64,000 nucleotides of DNA from Nitrososphaerota archaeon (GCA_023379805.1 JAMCPI010000014.1:186001-250000), one strand, 5' to 3'. Shown: positions 37,423 to 47,500, counted from the stretch's first letter. Translations and numbers: made by a program. Notes: generated by a model from the sequence alone, not told the origin.

Positions 37423-38520
37423 ATGTCTGTACCTAAGTTAACGCATGTCGCTGGTACCTTTCTTGTTCAGGCCTCTGGAGCATTCTTAAACGGCGCAGGG
37501 CTTGGAGAAGGGGAGAACCGCAACGTCACGATACCTAAGACATTCAGAGATGGGCGAGACTTAGTACCTTATGTTTCCGCACAAGCATGGAAGCGCTGGC
37601 TTAGAAATACGCTAATTGAAGAGACCGGCTGGATGCCCAGCGTCCTTAAACCTATAGGATCACCGTCTGTCAGAGGAACCACAACTAAGATCTCTGGAGA
37701 GCTGAATCCTGTAGATTATGCAGAAGATGATATCTTCGGATATATGCGGGCTGAAAAAGGCCAAGGCAGTAAGGCTGAAGAGGATGAGGATGAAGAAGAC
37801 GAGGAAGGCGCGAAGCCTGAGAAAGGCCAACGCGTGAAGGCAGTTATGCGCTCGTCTCCCTTCGCCGCGTCCTTAATGGTATCAATTAGAAAGAGCGGAT
37901 GGCAGGGACGTGATGAGGCGTTTGTTCACCTGAAAGAAGGGACTCCCCTCCCATACGTCACTGAATTCTATAACACCCATCTTCAAGCCGTCTTCTGTCT
38001 GAACTATAGCAGAATGGGCGTATTTTCCAACATTGGTGATCGTATCGAGCTGGATGAGAAGCTAGTGGATGATTTCATAAAAGATAACAAAGTCAAAGTG
38101 CTAGAGGATCTAGGAAAAAGTGGTAAGAAGTATGGGATGGCTGATGGAAATGCCAGAGCAATTAGGGGCCGCGAACTTTTCAAAGCTTTAGCTCTCTTAC
38201 GTGGAGGAGCCAAACAAGCGCAGTTTGGTACAGATGTTGCGCCCAAAGCTATAGTCATGGCAGGACTATCTTGCGGAAACCCAATTTTCAATAACGTCTT
38301 CGATGAAAATGTCGATGGTCCGGTTATCAAAGTAAACTTGCTTAAGGAGATAATCAAGGATTACTCGGAAAAACTTGTAACGCCAGTCGTAATTGGACTG
38401 CGTACTGGTTATCTAAAGAATGAGGAAGAGGTCAGGTCTTTGGGCAAGCAGAACGGCAGCGAAGTATTTGTTATGACACCGATCGAAGCGGCACGCAAGA
38501 TCGGAGAATATCTAATGTGA
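37423..38520 (+). CDS. cas7: type I-B Cascade backbone subunit Cas7/Cst2/DevR
   Basis: Forms the crRNA-binding filament of Cascade. The 365-aa protein opens with HVAGTFLVQASGAFLNGAG and has PYVSAQAWKRWLRNTL, typical of Cst2/DevR. Residues about 110-145 form a lysine/glutamate-rich low-complexity insert (EEDEDEEDEEGAKPE) that looks like a flexible acidic loop. It sits 15 nt after cas8b1 and 4 nt before cas5. Confidence 0.88.
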   Translation: MSVPKLTHVAGTFLVQASGAFLNGAGLGEGENRNVTIPKTFRDGRDLVPYVSAQAWKRWLRNTLIEETGWMPSVLKPIGSPSVRGTTTKISGELNPVDYAEDDIFGYMRAEKGQGSKAEEDEDEEDEEGAKPEKGQRVKAVMRSSPFAASLMVSIRKSGWQGRDEAFVHLKEGTPLPYVTEFYNTHLQAVFCLNYSRMGVFSNIGDRIELDEKLVDDFIKDNKVKVLEDLGKSGKKYGMADGNARAIRGRELFKALALLRGGAKQAQFGTDVAPKAIVMAGLSCGNPIFNNVFDENVDGPVIKVNLLKEIIKDYSEKLVTPVVIGLRTGYLKNEEEVRSLGKQNGSEVFVMTPIEAARKIGEYLM

Positions 38521-38524
38521 GCCG

Positions 38525-39205
38525 ATGAAAGCGCTACATATCGTGATGGAAGGACTTACCGCGTCCTTCAGGTATCCGCTGGTAATTAGCGGTACACAGA
38601 TTAGCACACCTATGCCAGCCTACAGCACCATTCTTGGATTGATAAGCGCCTGTGTAGGAAGAATTGTAACACAAAAAGACACGGATATAGGTTTCGAATT
38701 CAGAAGCAAGTCGCTAGATTTAGAATTGGAACGCACAGAAAGGTTGCAACTCAAAAGAGGCGCATTAAAGCCGCATTCAGAAGGACAGGGTATCAGCAAG
38801 CGTCAGGTACACTTTGAACCTAAACTTGATCTCTACCTTACAAATACGCAGTTCCGTTCAGCCTTCGAATCACCTGTATCGACCCCATGTTTAGGCAGAT
38901 CCCAGGATCTTATGTGGATTAAAGATGTTCGCGAAGTTGATTTATCTTCAACTGCAAAAGGCGCCATAGGACCCACACTTCTATCCGTGGTTCAGGAGGG
39001 AATCCCAGGATTGATAGTGCGGCTCCCAGAATGGTTTGAGAACGATCTTTTAGGCAGGCCTCGCATGGCAGGACCGTTTGGGAAATACCTAGCCATGCCT
39101 CCAAATCTTAACCTGCGTATTACTGTAGAAATTCCTAATCTTTACCATCCCTCTGACGCAAATGGAGCGGACGATGCAATATACATTCACCAGTGGCTAG
39201 AGTAG
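38525..39205 (+). CDS. cas5: type I-B Cas5 (Cst-type)
   Basis: Caps the 5' handle of the crRNA in Cascade. The 226-aa RAMP protein begins MKALHIVMEGLTASFRYP and has the Cas5 beta-strand/turn TPMPAYSTILGLISACVGR. It overlaps the cas3 start by 13 nt, so the two are translationally coupled. Confidence 0.88.
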   Translation: MKALHIVMEGLTASFRYPLVISGTQISTPMPAYSTILGLISACVGRIVTQKDTDIGFEFRSKSLDLELERTERLQLKRGALKPHSEGQGISKRQVHFEPKLDLYLTNTQFRSAFESPVSTPCLGRSQDLMWIKDVREVDLSSTAKGAIGPTLLSVVQEGIPGLIVRLPEWFENDLLGRPRMAGPFGKYLAMPPNLNLRITVEIPNLYHPSDANGADDAIYIHQWLE

Positions 39206-41424
39206 AAGACAAAGCACTGTGGGCAAAGAGTTCAGGGGAGACCATCACCAGCCATACCGAGTGGTGCTTAAAAGTTGCCAATCATCTTGTTGCAAATCTC
39301 CCTCTTCCAGATGACGATAAAGAAAGGGTTCATCACGATCTGTTGCTGGCATTAGCGTTGCACGATGTTGGAAAAGCCGCAACCGGTTTCCAAAAAGCGG
39401 TGCAGAAAGAAGAAAAAGGATGGGGCGGAAGAAGGCATGAGATATTATCCGCGGCCTTTGCTTCGGGAATAGCTGGAGTCCCAGAAGAGGTAATACTCGC
39501 AATAATTACTCATCACAGAACCTTGCCTTCGGACGGAACAATACCAGATATCGGGACGCTTCCTTTTGAGCAGCTTCCTTGGCCCGATGATATTTCAGGT
39601 ACTTGGACAGAAATGGCTCATCAATGGGAAGCTAATCTTGAGCCCTTCCGAGAATGCTGGACGGAAATTTGTCAGCTGCTTGGAAGAGCAGAGATGCAAC
39701 ATCACAGCTCCTTGCAGCCTCTCGCTATAAAGAAAGCTTGGCTCAATAGGGGAAGGGGACAACTATCGCAATTCACTAATTTTTCTCCCCAGCAACGCTA
39801 CTATGCCGCGCTAATCCGCGGTTTAGTTATAAGCGCTGATCATCTGGCAAGTGCACATAAACTTCCTCCTGCAATTCCTGCTCTGAAAAATTATAAGATA
39901 ACTAGCTATGAATTAAGGGACTTCCAGAGAAAATTAGGTGAATTGAGTGGATCCACCCTTCTAAGGGCGCCAACAGGTTCCGGAAAAACCGAAGCTGCAC
40001 TTGCTTGGGCGCAATCAAACCAAAGAAAACTTGGTAGGTTCTTCTACGTTCTACCAAACATTGCCAGCATTAATGCGATGTACCTTCGTCTTAGGAAAGT
40101 CTTCGGTGAAAATAATGTAGGGATTCTTCACTCCCGATCTACAGAAACACTTTACCGATTGCTAGAGGAGGAACAGAAACTCTCCTTAAATCTAGATCAC
40201 CAAAACGCTGCAAGAACTTTAAGCAATCTTGCACATGAGATTTGGTTTCCGATAAGGGTTTGCACGCCTCACCAGATTCTCAGATACGCGCTTAAAGGAA
40301 AAGGATGGGAGCCCATGCTGGCTGAATTTAGTGACTCATGTATAGTCTTTGACGAGGTGCATGCCTACGACCCGCGCATCGTAGGCCTAACTCTTGGCGC
40401 TGCAAAGCTCTTTACAACATGGGGTGCTCGTTGCTTATTCATGTCAGCCACTCTTCCCAGTTTTATAGAATCTGAGATAAAGAACATTTTAGGAAATGTT
40501 CCAACAATAACCCCAGACAGGGAATCAGCTTCGGATAGGGCGATTGTAGACAAGAAACGACATAACCTACAAATTATTGACGGAACAATACTTGATAATC
40601 TGCCTAACGTAGTAAACCAGATCAGGCAAGCTACATCCACCCTTGTAGTCTGCAACCATGTGTCTACATCCCAAGAAGTTTACAGGCAGCTGAAGTCTTT
40701 GCTAAAAGGTGAAAGAGTTCTTCTCGCTCACAGCAGGTTTACTTCGAGAGATAGAGAAAGGATAGAGAAAGATCTAATCCTGCAACCATTGCCTAAGGTG
40801 TTAGTAGCAACCCAAGTAGTGGAAGTTAGCTTGGATATAAATTTCAGTCAGGGTTTTATCGAGCCTGCACCCATTGATGCGTTAATTCAAAGAATGGGGA
40901 GAATAAACCGATATGGAATTAGCGCTCCATCTCCAGTAACTCTCTTCAAAGAACAGGTTAACAGGCACCATCTTTATGATCAGGCACGTGTAACAGATTC
41001 TATCCATGAGCTTCAAGAATTAGAGGGAACATCAAACCCGTTAAGTGAAGGAGACTTGATAGTAGCTGCAGATAAGGTGTATCATGACGGCTACAGAGGA
41101 AAAGAGCGGGAGAAATATGAGGAAGGATTAAACCATCCAGACCTGACGCAGTTTAAAGACAGCATCATAGCAGGTACTCATCAAGACTGGACAGAACAAG
41201 TAATTGATAGCGCCGACGGTTCATTTGAAGTAATCCCATCATCACTATCGAAAGAATACAAAGAGAAGGCAGGGGCAAACCTCTGGATAGAAGCAAATGC
41301 ACTCCTCGTCAATATCCATGAACCAATACTGCACTCGATTCGAAATAAGGTAGATTTCAGAACTGATCCGTGGGTGGCTTACTGCAGTTATTCATCAGAA
41401 ACCGGCTTGCATCTAGATTCGTAA
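39193..41424 (+). CDS. cas3: CRISPR helicase-nuclease Cas3
   Basis: Degrades target DNA recruited by Cascade. The 743-aa protein carries an N-terminal HD nuclease (HTEWCLKVANHL, LALHDVGKAATGFQ, ITHHRTLP) and a C-terminal SF2 helicase with Walker A APTGSGKTEAALAWA, VFDEVHAYDP, SATLPSF and QRMGRINRYG. Both catalytic parts are intact, so the interference system looks functional. The start is GTG inside the cas5 end. Confidence 0.92.
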   Translation: MARVEDKALWAKSSGETITSHTEWCLKVANHLVANLPLPDDDKERVHHDLLLALALHDVGKAATGFQKAVQKEEKGWGGRRHEILSAAFASGIAGVPEEVILAIITHHRTLPSDGTIPDIGTLPFEQLPWPDDISGTWTEMAHQWEANLEPFRECWTEICQLLGRAEMQHHSSLQPLAIKKAWLNRGRGQLSQFTNFSPQQRYYAALIRGLVISADHLASAHKLPPAIPALKNYKITSYELRDFQRKLGELSGSTLLRAPTGSGKTEAALAWAQSNQRKLGRFFYVLPNIASINAMYLRLRKVFGENNVGILHSRSTETLYRLLEEEQKLSLNLDHQNAARTLSNLAHEIWFPIRVCTPHQILRYALKGKGWEPMLAEFSDSCIVFDEVHAYDPRIVGLTLGAAKLFTTWGARCLFMSATLPSFIESEIKNILGNVPTITPDRESASDRAIVDKKRHNLQIIDGTILDNLPNVVNQIRQATSTLVVCNHVSTSQEVYRQLKSLLKGERVLLAHSRFTSRDRERIEKDLILQPLPKVLVATQVVEVSLDINFSQGFIEPAPIDALIQRMGRINRYGISAPSPVTLFKEQVNRHHLYDQARVTDSIHELQELEGTSNPLSEGDLIVAADKVYHDGYRGKEREKYEEGLNHPDLTQFKDSIIAGTHQDWTEQVIDSADGSFEVIPSSLSKEYKEKAGANLWIEANALLVNIHEPILHSIRNKVDFRTDPWVAYCSYSSETGLHLDS

Positions 41425-41538
41425 GTTATGATTCAGTGAAGCAATTTGATGCAATCTTGGATAATCGCTCCCATTAATTCACCTAAACGTAAATAATTCA
41501 GAAAGTTTATTTCTACAAAAGTTCGTCTTCTAAAGATT

Positions 41539-41826
41539 ATGCTGACTCTTACTATCTATGATATTTCTGATGATGGTAGGCGTACTGCGCTTTCTAAGTT
41601 GCTTCAGAATTACGGGTTGCGGCGTGTTCAGTATAGCGGGTTTTTGGGGGATTTGAATCCTAATGATAGGGAGATTTTGGCGAAGGAGGTGGGTGGGTTT
41701 GTTGAAGGTGAGACTGATAGTGTGTATATTATTCCTCTTTGCGATCGTGATGCAAAGACCTGCAGAATTGTCTCTAAGAATAAGGTGAGTATAATTGATA
41801 AGGATAATGTTACGATTGTTAGCTGA
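41539..41826 (+). CDS. cas2: CRISPR adaptation protein Cas2
   Basis: Structural partner of Cas1 in spacer integration. The 95-aa protein starts with the ferredoxin-fold strand LTLTIYDISDDGRR carrying the conserved Asp, followed by RRVQYSGFLGDL. A TATA-like GTTTATTT (about 41506-41513) lies 30 bp before the ATG, so it is probably leaderless and starts a second operon. Composition is strongly G/T-rich, unlike the AT-rich cas3 just upstream. Confidence 0.92.
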   Translation: MLTLTIYDISDDGRRTALSKLLQNYGLRRVQYSGFLGDLNPNDREILAKEVGGFVEGETDSVYIIPLCDRDAKTCRIVSKNKVSIIDKDNVTIVS

Positions 41827-41892
41827 TGCGTGATAAGTGATGTATTTTTGACATCTTTAGCCTTATTAATGAAGTGGTAATTAGAGGGTAGG

Positions 41893-42822
41893 ATGTACTT
41901 TCTGAATGATATTGAGCGGAAGACGCTTCTCGGCAGGATTTTGCCTAGTGCGAGAAAGGTCGGGGTCTCCGAGGAGCTGCGGGGGTGGAACTGGTCAGAT
42001 TCGCCCCTTAAACCTCTTTATCCTGATGAGAGGATACCGAACTTTCTCGTGGGCTCACAGTACTGCCCGACGGCTAGAGATGTCTTCGTCTCAAAGGTGC
42101 GCGGAGTGAGGGGGGAGGAGAACAACCATGTGCGGACGGGAAGCCTACTTCACAAAGCAGTTCAAAACGTAGTACTCTCATACGTAGATGAAGTGGGAGA
42201 GCAGAGCTTTGAAGCATGGTGGGAGAAGGAAGGTTCACGAACCTTCAGAAGCAGTAACAACGGTCAGGAGGCGCAGGCAAATCAAGGCTGGGTTAAGAGC
42301 TTCGTAGAGACTATCTGGTCTCAGACCAGCTCCGAGTGCAAAGGCGCGCTTATGGCAAGGAGATCCTCTCAACCCTATGCGAGCGAGCATGACGTACATG
42401 CATCCGCGCTCCCCTTTCTCGTTGAGCATAAGGTGGATGGCCGCTTGCTCGGCCTGTCAGGTCTTTTGAGTGTGGACTGCTACGATTATCTTCACGGCAT
42501 AATATTCGATCTAAAGTACCTTAGACCTAGAAGCACTGCGGAGCCGTGGCGTAGGCTTTACTGCGCTGGCTACGCAATCGCGCTTGAAAGCGTGTACGAA
42601 ATACCTATGGATTTAGGCTGCGTAGTCTACATATCGCAGATCAACGGTCAGCCAACAGTTTCGAGAGACCTCTTCTTCATCGGCGATGACTTGAGAGGCT
42701 GGTGGCTTGAAGAGAGAGATAAGAAGCTTGAGATCGTAGCACAGAAAAAAGATCCAGGCATCCCAAACAGATGCTACGACACCTGTCTCTACACCAAATA
42801 CTGTCTGGGTGAGCAAAAATAG
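41893..42822 (+). CDS. csa1: Csa1/Cas4-like adaptation nuclease
   Basis: A 309-aa Cas4-family protein of the long Csa1 type. It has an N-terminal Cys in SQYCPTARDVFV, a RecB-nuclease core (LLHKAVQNVV, FLVEHKVDGRLLGLSGLLSVDC, IIFDLKYL) and a C-terminal Fe-S cluster triad CYDTCLYTKYC. Csa1 is usually found with type I-A modules and works with Cas1, Cas2 and Cas4 in spacer trimming. Its TAG stop overlaps the proposed ATA start of cas1. Confidence 0.88.
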   Translation: MYFLNDIERKTLLGRILPSARKVGVSEELRGWNWSDSPLKPLYPDERIPNFLVGSQYCPTARDVFVSKVRGVRGEENNHVRTGSLLHKAVQNVVLSYVDEVGEQSFEAWWEKEGSRTFRSSNNGQEAQANQGWVKSFVETIWSQTSSECKGALMARRSSQPYASEHDVHASALPFLVEHKVDGRLLGLSGLLSVDCYDYLHGIIFDLKYLRPRSTAEPWRRLYCAGYAIALESVYEIPMDLGCVVYISQINGQPTVSRDLFFIGDDLRGWWLEERDKKLEIVAQKKDPGIPNRCYDTCLYTKYCLGEQK

Positions 42823-43844
42823 AGCGACTTGTAATCGACGGCTACGGAAAGGTTCTCGCAAAACGCGGCGAGCAGATAGTGGTACGCGAAGAAGGCAAAG
42901 TCCTTTATGCTGAGCTACCTGAGAATCTCAGACAGGTAATCATCACAGGCCACGGCTCAATAAGCACCGATGCCTTGGTGCTTCTTTCAACCTACGGCGT
43001 TGACCTCATCCTGATAGACTGGAAGGGAAAGGTAGTGTCCAGATTATCCGCTCCGGAGATGCGTACAGTATTTACAAGAAGAGAACAATACATCGCATAC
43101 AAAGACAGTAGAAGCGGTTACCTAGCTAAGGCCTTCGTCTTAGCGAAGATGAAGAACCAGAAGGCGCTACTAGGCACCTTCGCGAAGAACAGGAAAGAAA
43201 CTGACTCCGCTGCCGCTGAAAGAATAACTCACTTCAAAAACGTGATAGAGGATTTAATCACCCGGCTTGAAGCATTTGAGCCAGCAAGCATCGACACATC
43301 GCGTCCCTCAATACTTGGCTTTGAAGGCTCGGCCTCCTCCACCTACTGGGACGGAATAAAGGAGGTTGTGCCGGAGGAACTAAAGTTCGATGAGAGAAGC
43401 GGACGCGGAGCCCTCGACCCGTTCAACTCAATGCTAAACTACGGTTACGGTGTACTGGAAGGTGAAACTTGGCGAGCAGTACATTACGCAGGTCTGGATC
43501 CCTACGGCGGCTTTCTTCACGCAGACCGACCAGGCAAACCAAGCATGGTCCTTGACCTTATGGAGGAGTTTCGACAGCAGCTAGTAGACCGAACCGTAAT
43601 TTCGCTTGCCTCAAAGAAAGTTGTGACCTCGAAGGACTTCCAGATTGAAGAAGGCTTCTGCAGACTCTCGGACGAGGCTCGCCGCGCACTCCTTAAGGAG
43701 CTGCTCGGAAAGATGGAGGAGTACCTAGCCGTCGGCGAAGAAAAGATGAGGTGGTGCGACCTAATTCTCTCAAAGTCAAGAGATGTAGCGCAATACCTCA
43801 GAGGAGAAGTGAACAACTACAACGGATTCTACCTCAGATGGTGA
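42819..43844 (+). CDS. cas1: CRISPR integrase Cas1 with proposed ATA start
   Basis: Integrates new spacers next to the leader. The protein has a C-terminal helical domain with the metal site around PSILGFEGSASSTYW, VHYAGLDPYGGFLHADRPGKPS (catalytic His) and VLDLMEEFRQ. The first canonical start is GTG at 42879, but that removes the conserved N-terminal strands LVIDGYGKVLAKRGEQIVV, which are encoded in frame just upstream. The only candidate before them is ATA (42819-42821), overlapping the csa1 stop as ATAG, with GGTGA 6 nt earlier. With this start it is 341 aa. Confidence 0.85.
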   Translation: MERLVIDGYGKVLAKRGEQIVVREEGKVLYAELPENLRQVIITGHGSISTDALVLLSTYGVDLILIDWKGKVVSRLSAPEMRTVFTRREQYIAYKDSRSGYLAKAFVLAKMKNQKALLGTFAKNRKETDSAAAERITHFKNVIEDLITRLEAFEPASIDTSRPSILGFEGSASSTYWDGIKEVVPEELKFDERSGRGALDPFNSMLNYGYGVLEGETWRAVHYAGLDPYGGFLHADRPGKPSMVLDLMEEFRQQLVDRTVISLASKKVVTSKDFQIEEGFCRLSDEARRALLKELLGKMEEYLAVGEEKMRWCDLILSKSRDVAQYLRGEVNNYNGFYLRW

Positions 43845-43845
43845 C

Positions 43846-44427
43846 ATCTACTACCTAAACGCCAGCGACCTAACCCAATACTACTATTGCAAAAGAAAGG
43901 TCTACTTCCTAAAGGTCGTAGGCGTGCCCCCCATTACGAGGAGAAAGATGAATCTAGGAAAGGAGGAGCAGGCAAAAGAATCTAAACGACTCCTCGAACG
44001 AAACGATTTGTTCGGCGTCCCACGCGAAGAGGTCTCAGAAATAGTTAGCCGCAAAACCGTATCAAGCAGCAAACTAAAGCTCAAAGGAATAATTGATATC
44101 CTCTTACTCCTTCGAGACAGCAGCGGCGCAGTCCCGGTGGAAATAAAATACACAGACAACCCCGAAGCAAACCTATCCAGAAAGAAGCAGCTCTTCGCAT
44201 ACATACTCCTCTGCGAAGAAGCCCTAAACCTCAAATGCCCCTACGGCATCCTATACTTCCCAGACCAAAACCGCTCAATAAGACTCACAGCAACAGAAGG
44301 CGACAAAACCTCAGTCCTCAAAGACATCGAAGAAATAAGTAGAATGTTCAAGACCGAAACACTCCCAAGAAAAGCAGCAGAATGGAAATGCAACTACTGC
44401 GAAGTAAAACGATACTGCTGGACATAA
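43846..44427 (+). CDS. cas4: CRISPR nuclease Cas4, start codon unclear
   Basis: Fe-S RecB-like nuclease that trims prespacers. The core has LKLKGIIDILLLL and VPVEIKYTDN, and the C-terminal cysteines CNYCEVKRYC. The first GTG (43924) leaves out the conserved N-terminal segment LTQYYYCKRKVYFLKVVG with the fourth cluster cysteine, which is encoded in frame upstream back to 43813. No ATG, GTG or TTG precedes it; ATC 43846 and ACG 43822 are candidates, or a frameshift from cas1. I list 43846 provisionally. Strongly C/A-rich codons. Confidence 0.8.
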   Translation: MYYLNASDLTQYYYCKRKVYFLKVVGVPPITRRKMNLGKEEQAKESKRLLERNDLFGVPREEVSEIVSRKTVSSSKLKLKGIIDILLLLRDSSGAVPVEIKYTDNPEANLSRKKQLFAYILLCEEALNLKCPYGILYFPDQNRSIRLTATEGDKTSVLKDIEEISRMFKTETLPRKAAEWKCNYCEVKRYCWT

Positions 44428-44525
44428 CCTAATAACGTGCTGATCCACTACGTGGATCATTCGATTTTTCAACCAGCACGAAACAACAAAAATATTAAGC
44501 ACAACGCAAGACATTCAACGTGGCG
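44428..44525 (+). promoter_or_regulatory. CRISPR leader with promoter and nested inverted repeats
   Basis: 98 bp between cas4 and the first repeat. The inverted repeat TGATCCAC-n3-GTGGATCA (44441-44459) is nested within CGTGCTG (44436-44442) and CAGCACG (44474-44480). A TATA-like ATATTAA at 44491-44497 predicts transcription from about 44520, just before repeat 1. The hairpin could be the cas operon terminator, a leader anchor for integration, or an operator. Confidence 0.65.
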
Positions 44526-47500
44526 ATTGCAACAGATAGACTCACAAAGTGAGGATTGAAAGTTATACCTAAAAATTCATCGACCGTCATATATTTGCAT
44601 TGCAACAGATAGACTCACAAAGTGAGGATTGAAAGTTGACCCTAAAGTTAAGAAACAAAATGAATTAATGAATTGCAACAGATAGACTCACAAAGTGAGG
44701 ATTGAAAGTTATAACCTATGTCTAGGTTATGGGTTTGAGCAATTGCAACAGATAGACTCACAAAGTGAGGATTGAAAGCGTTAATTCAGGTACGTCGGTG
44801 TTGATTTGGCAGCTATTGCAACAGATAGACTCACAAAGTGAGGATTGAAAGTCGGATTCTATTACGTGCATTAAGAGGTGCTGTATGATTGCAACAGATA
44901 GACTCACAAAGTGAGGATTGAAAGTCAACTACTGGAACCACTCAAGCCGGTCTAACCCCCCATTGCAACAGATAGACTCACAAAGTGAGGATTGAAAGAT
45001 ATGTCGGCATGTTCTTTAGCTGGATCTATGCGGCATTGCAACAGATAGACTCACAAAGTGAGGATTGAAAGAAATAGTAATTCCGATTATGGCCGGAATT
45101 GCTGAGAATTGCAACAGATAGACTCACAAAGTGAGGATTGAAAGTGAACATCATATCTAGTCTCTAAACCCAATTCTATGCATTGCAACAGATAGACTCA
45201 CAAAGTGAGGATTGAAAGATTACACCGTTTAGAAGTGATAATCTAGTGTTTGGTGATTGCAACAGATAGACTCACAAAGTGAGGATTGAAAGAACACGTG
45301 AATAGTTCCGTCACGCTGGCATACTGCTATTGCAACAGATAGACTCACAAAGTGAGGATTGAAAGTTGAGAGTGAAATAGTCAAAAGCACCTACCCGAAA
45401 AATTGCAACAGATAGACTCACAAAGTGAGGATTGAAAGATCCATTTACCTGAACCTACGCTGAAAATCGGGGCGATTGCAACAGATAGACTCACAAAGTG
45501 AGGATTGAAAGATCGGTTGTGAATGTGAGGATGCTGAGAACGTGGGGATTGCAACAGATAGACTCACAAAGTGAGGATTGAAAGATTACCAGCTTGTTTC
45601 AAGAGATATTCTACCTAACCATTGCAACAGATAGACTCACAAAGTGAGGATTGAAAGATTAACAACATAGATATGTATAATCATTCACAAAAAATAATTG
45701 CAACAGATAGACTCACAAAGTGAGGATTGAAAGGTCTCTTCAAAGTTAAATGTGAATTGTTCATCAAAATTGCAACAGATAGACTCACAAAGTGAGGATT
45801 GAAAGACCTAACCAACAGCGGGAGTATGCGAAGCTTTCAAGATTGCAACAGATAGACTCACAAAGTGAGGATTGAAAGCTTCGTATTTGTTTGTGAACTT
45901 TATGTATGCTTGACCATTGCAACAGATAGACTCACAAAGTGAGGATTGAAAGATTACCAGCTTGTTTCAAGAGATATTCTACCTAACCATTGCAACAGAT
46001 AGACTCACAAAGTGAGGATTGAAAGCAACAGAAATACCTCTCCTGAACTGTGGGTCGAATAATTGCAACAGATAGACTCACAAAGTGAGGATTGAAAGAT
46101 ATCAGCAAACAAAGTAGCAATCGAAAGAATAGATATTGCAACAGATAGACTCACAAAGTGAGGATTGAAAGACAAAGAAGAGCTCACCAAACAAACCCAA
46201 GCCAAAATTGCAACAGATAGACTCACAAAGTGAGGATTGAAAGATGAGACATGCATGCGTCTCCGCATGATATCTAGGGACATTGCAACAGATAGACTCA
46301 CAAAGTGAGGATTGAAAGACCCTTAGTTTCGGTTGTTGCTTCTTTCTTAGGCTTAATTGCAACAGATAGACTCACAAAGTGAGGATTGAAAGTAATGAAT
46401 AACGCATAAGTTTTGTCGTATCCGCTTAAATTGCAACAGATAGACTCACAAAGTGAGGATTGAAAGACAGAAAGACGGTACGCGGGTGTATGGAAATTGA
46501 GTATTGCAACAGATAGACTCACAAAGTGAGGATTGAAAGGCATCATATCGAGAAAGAACCAGGCAGGCGGAAAGACATTGCAACAGATAGACTCACAAAG
46601 TGAGGATTGAAAGGACCACATGGTAAAGTGAAAGAAACGACCCAGTCTAATATGAACATTGCAACAGATAGACTCACAAAGTGAGGATTGAAAGAGTTGA
46701 ACCGCCCTTTTTTACCGGCCCGCCAAAACATTGCAACAGATAGACTCACAAAGTGAGGATTGAAAGACCAATAGGCCAAACCTCAAACGTCTCTCTGTTC
46801 AACATATTGCAACAGATAGACTCACAAAGTGAGGATTGAAAGTCAGAAGAAATCCATGATTGCGTCGTAATATCTCCAGATTGCAACAGATAGACTCACA
46901 AAGTGAGGATTGAAAGTACTTCTAGAGGAATTAGCCAAAACAAAACTGAAATTGCAACAGATAGACTCACAAAGTGAGGATTGAAAGGTAATCTTTTTTT
47001 GGTTGTTCGTCGGTATTCGAGTATTGCAACAGATAGACTCACAAAGTGAGGATTGAAAGACAACTACGTAGATCCTCGTAAAAGAACCCCCCCCAATTGC
47101 AACAGATAGACTCACAAAGTGAGGATTGAAAGTGGGAAGCCTTCGCAGCCTATGGCTAGTTTTGTGGCATTGCAACAGATAGACTCACAAAGTGAGGATT
47201 GAAAGATTTTATCAGCGAGCGTTACGACCGCTCCGCCATAATCAATTGCAACAGATAGACTCACAAAGTGAGGATTGAAAGAACTCAACTGGTGCTGCTC
47301 TAACCCGCTTGTTCTTTATTGCAACAGATAGACTCACAAAGTGAGGATTGAAAGTCGTATGCCCTATCTGCCGACTCCACGATACAGACGATTGCAACAG
47401 ATAGACTCACAAAGTGAGGATTGAAAGTCGTATGCCCTATCTGCCGACTCCACGATACAGACGATTGCAACAGATAGACTCACAAAGTGAGGATTGAAAG

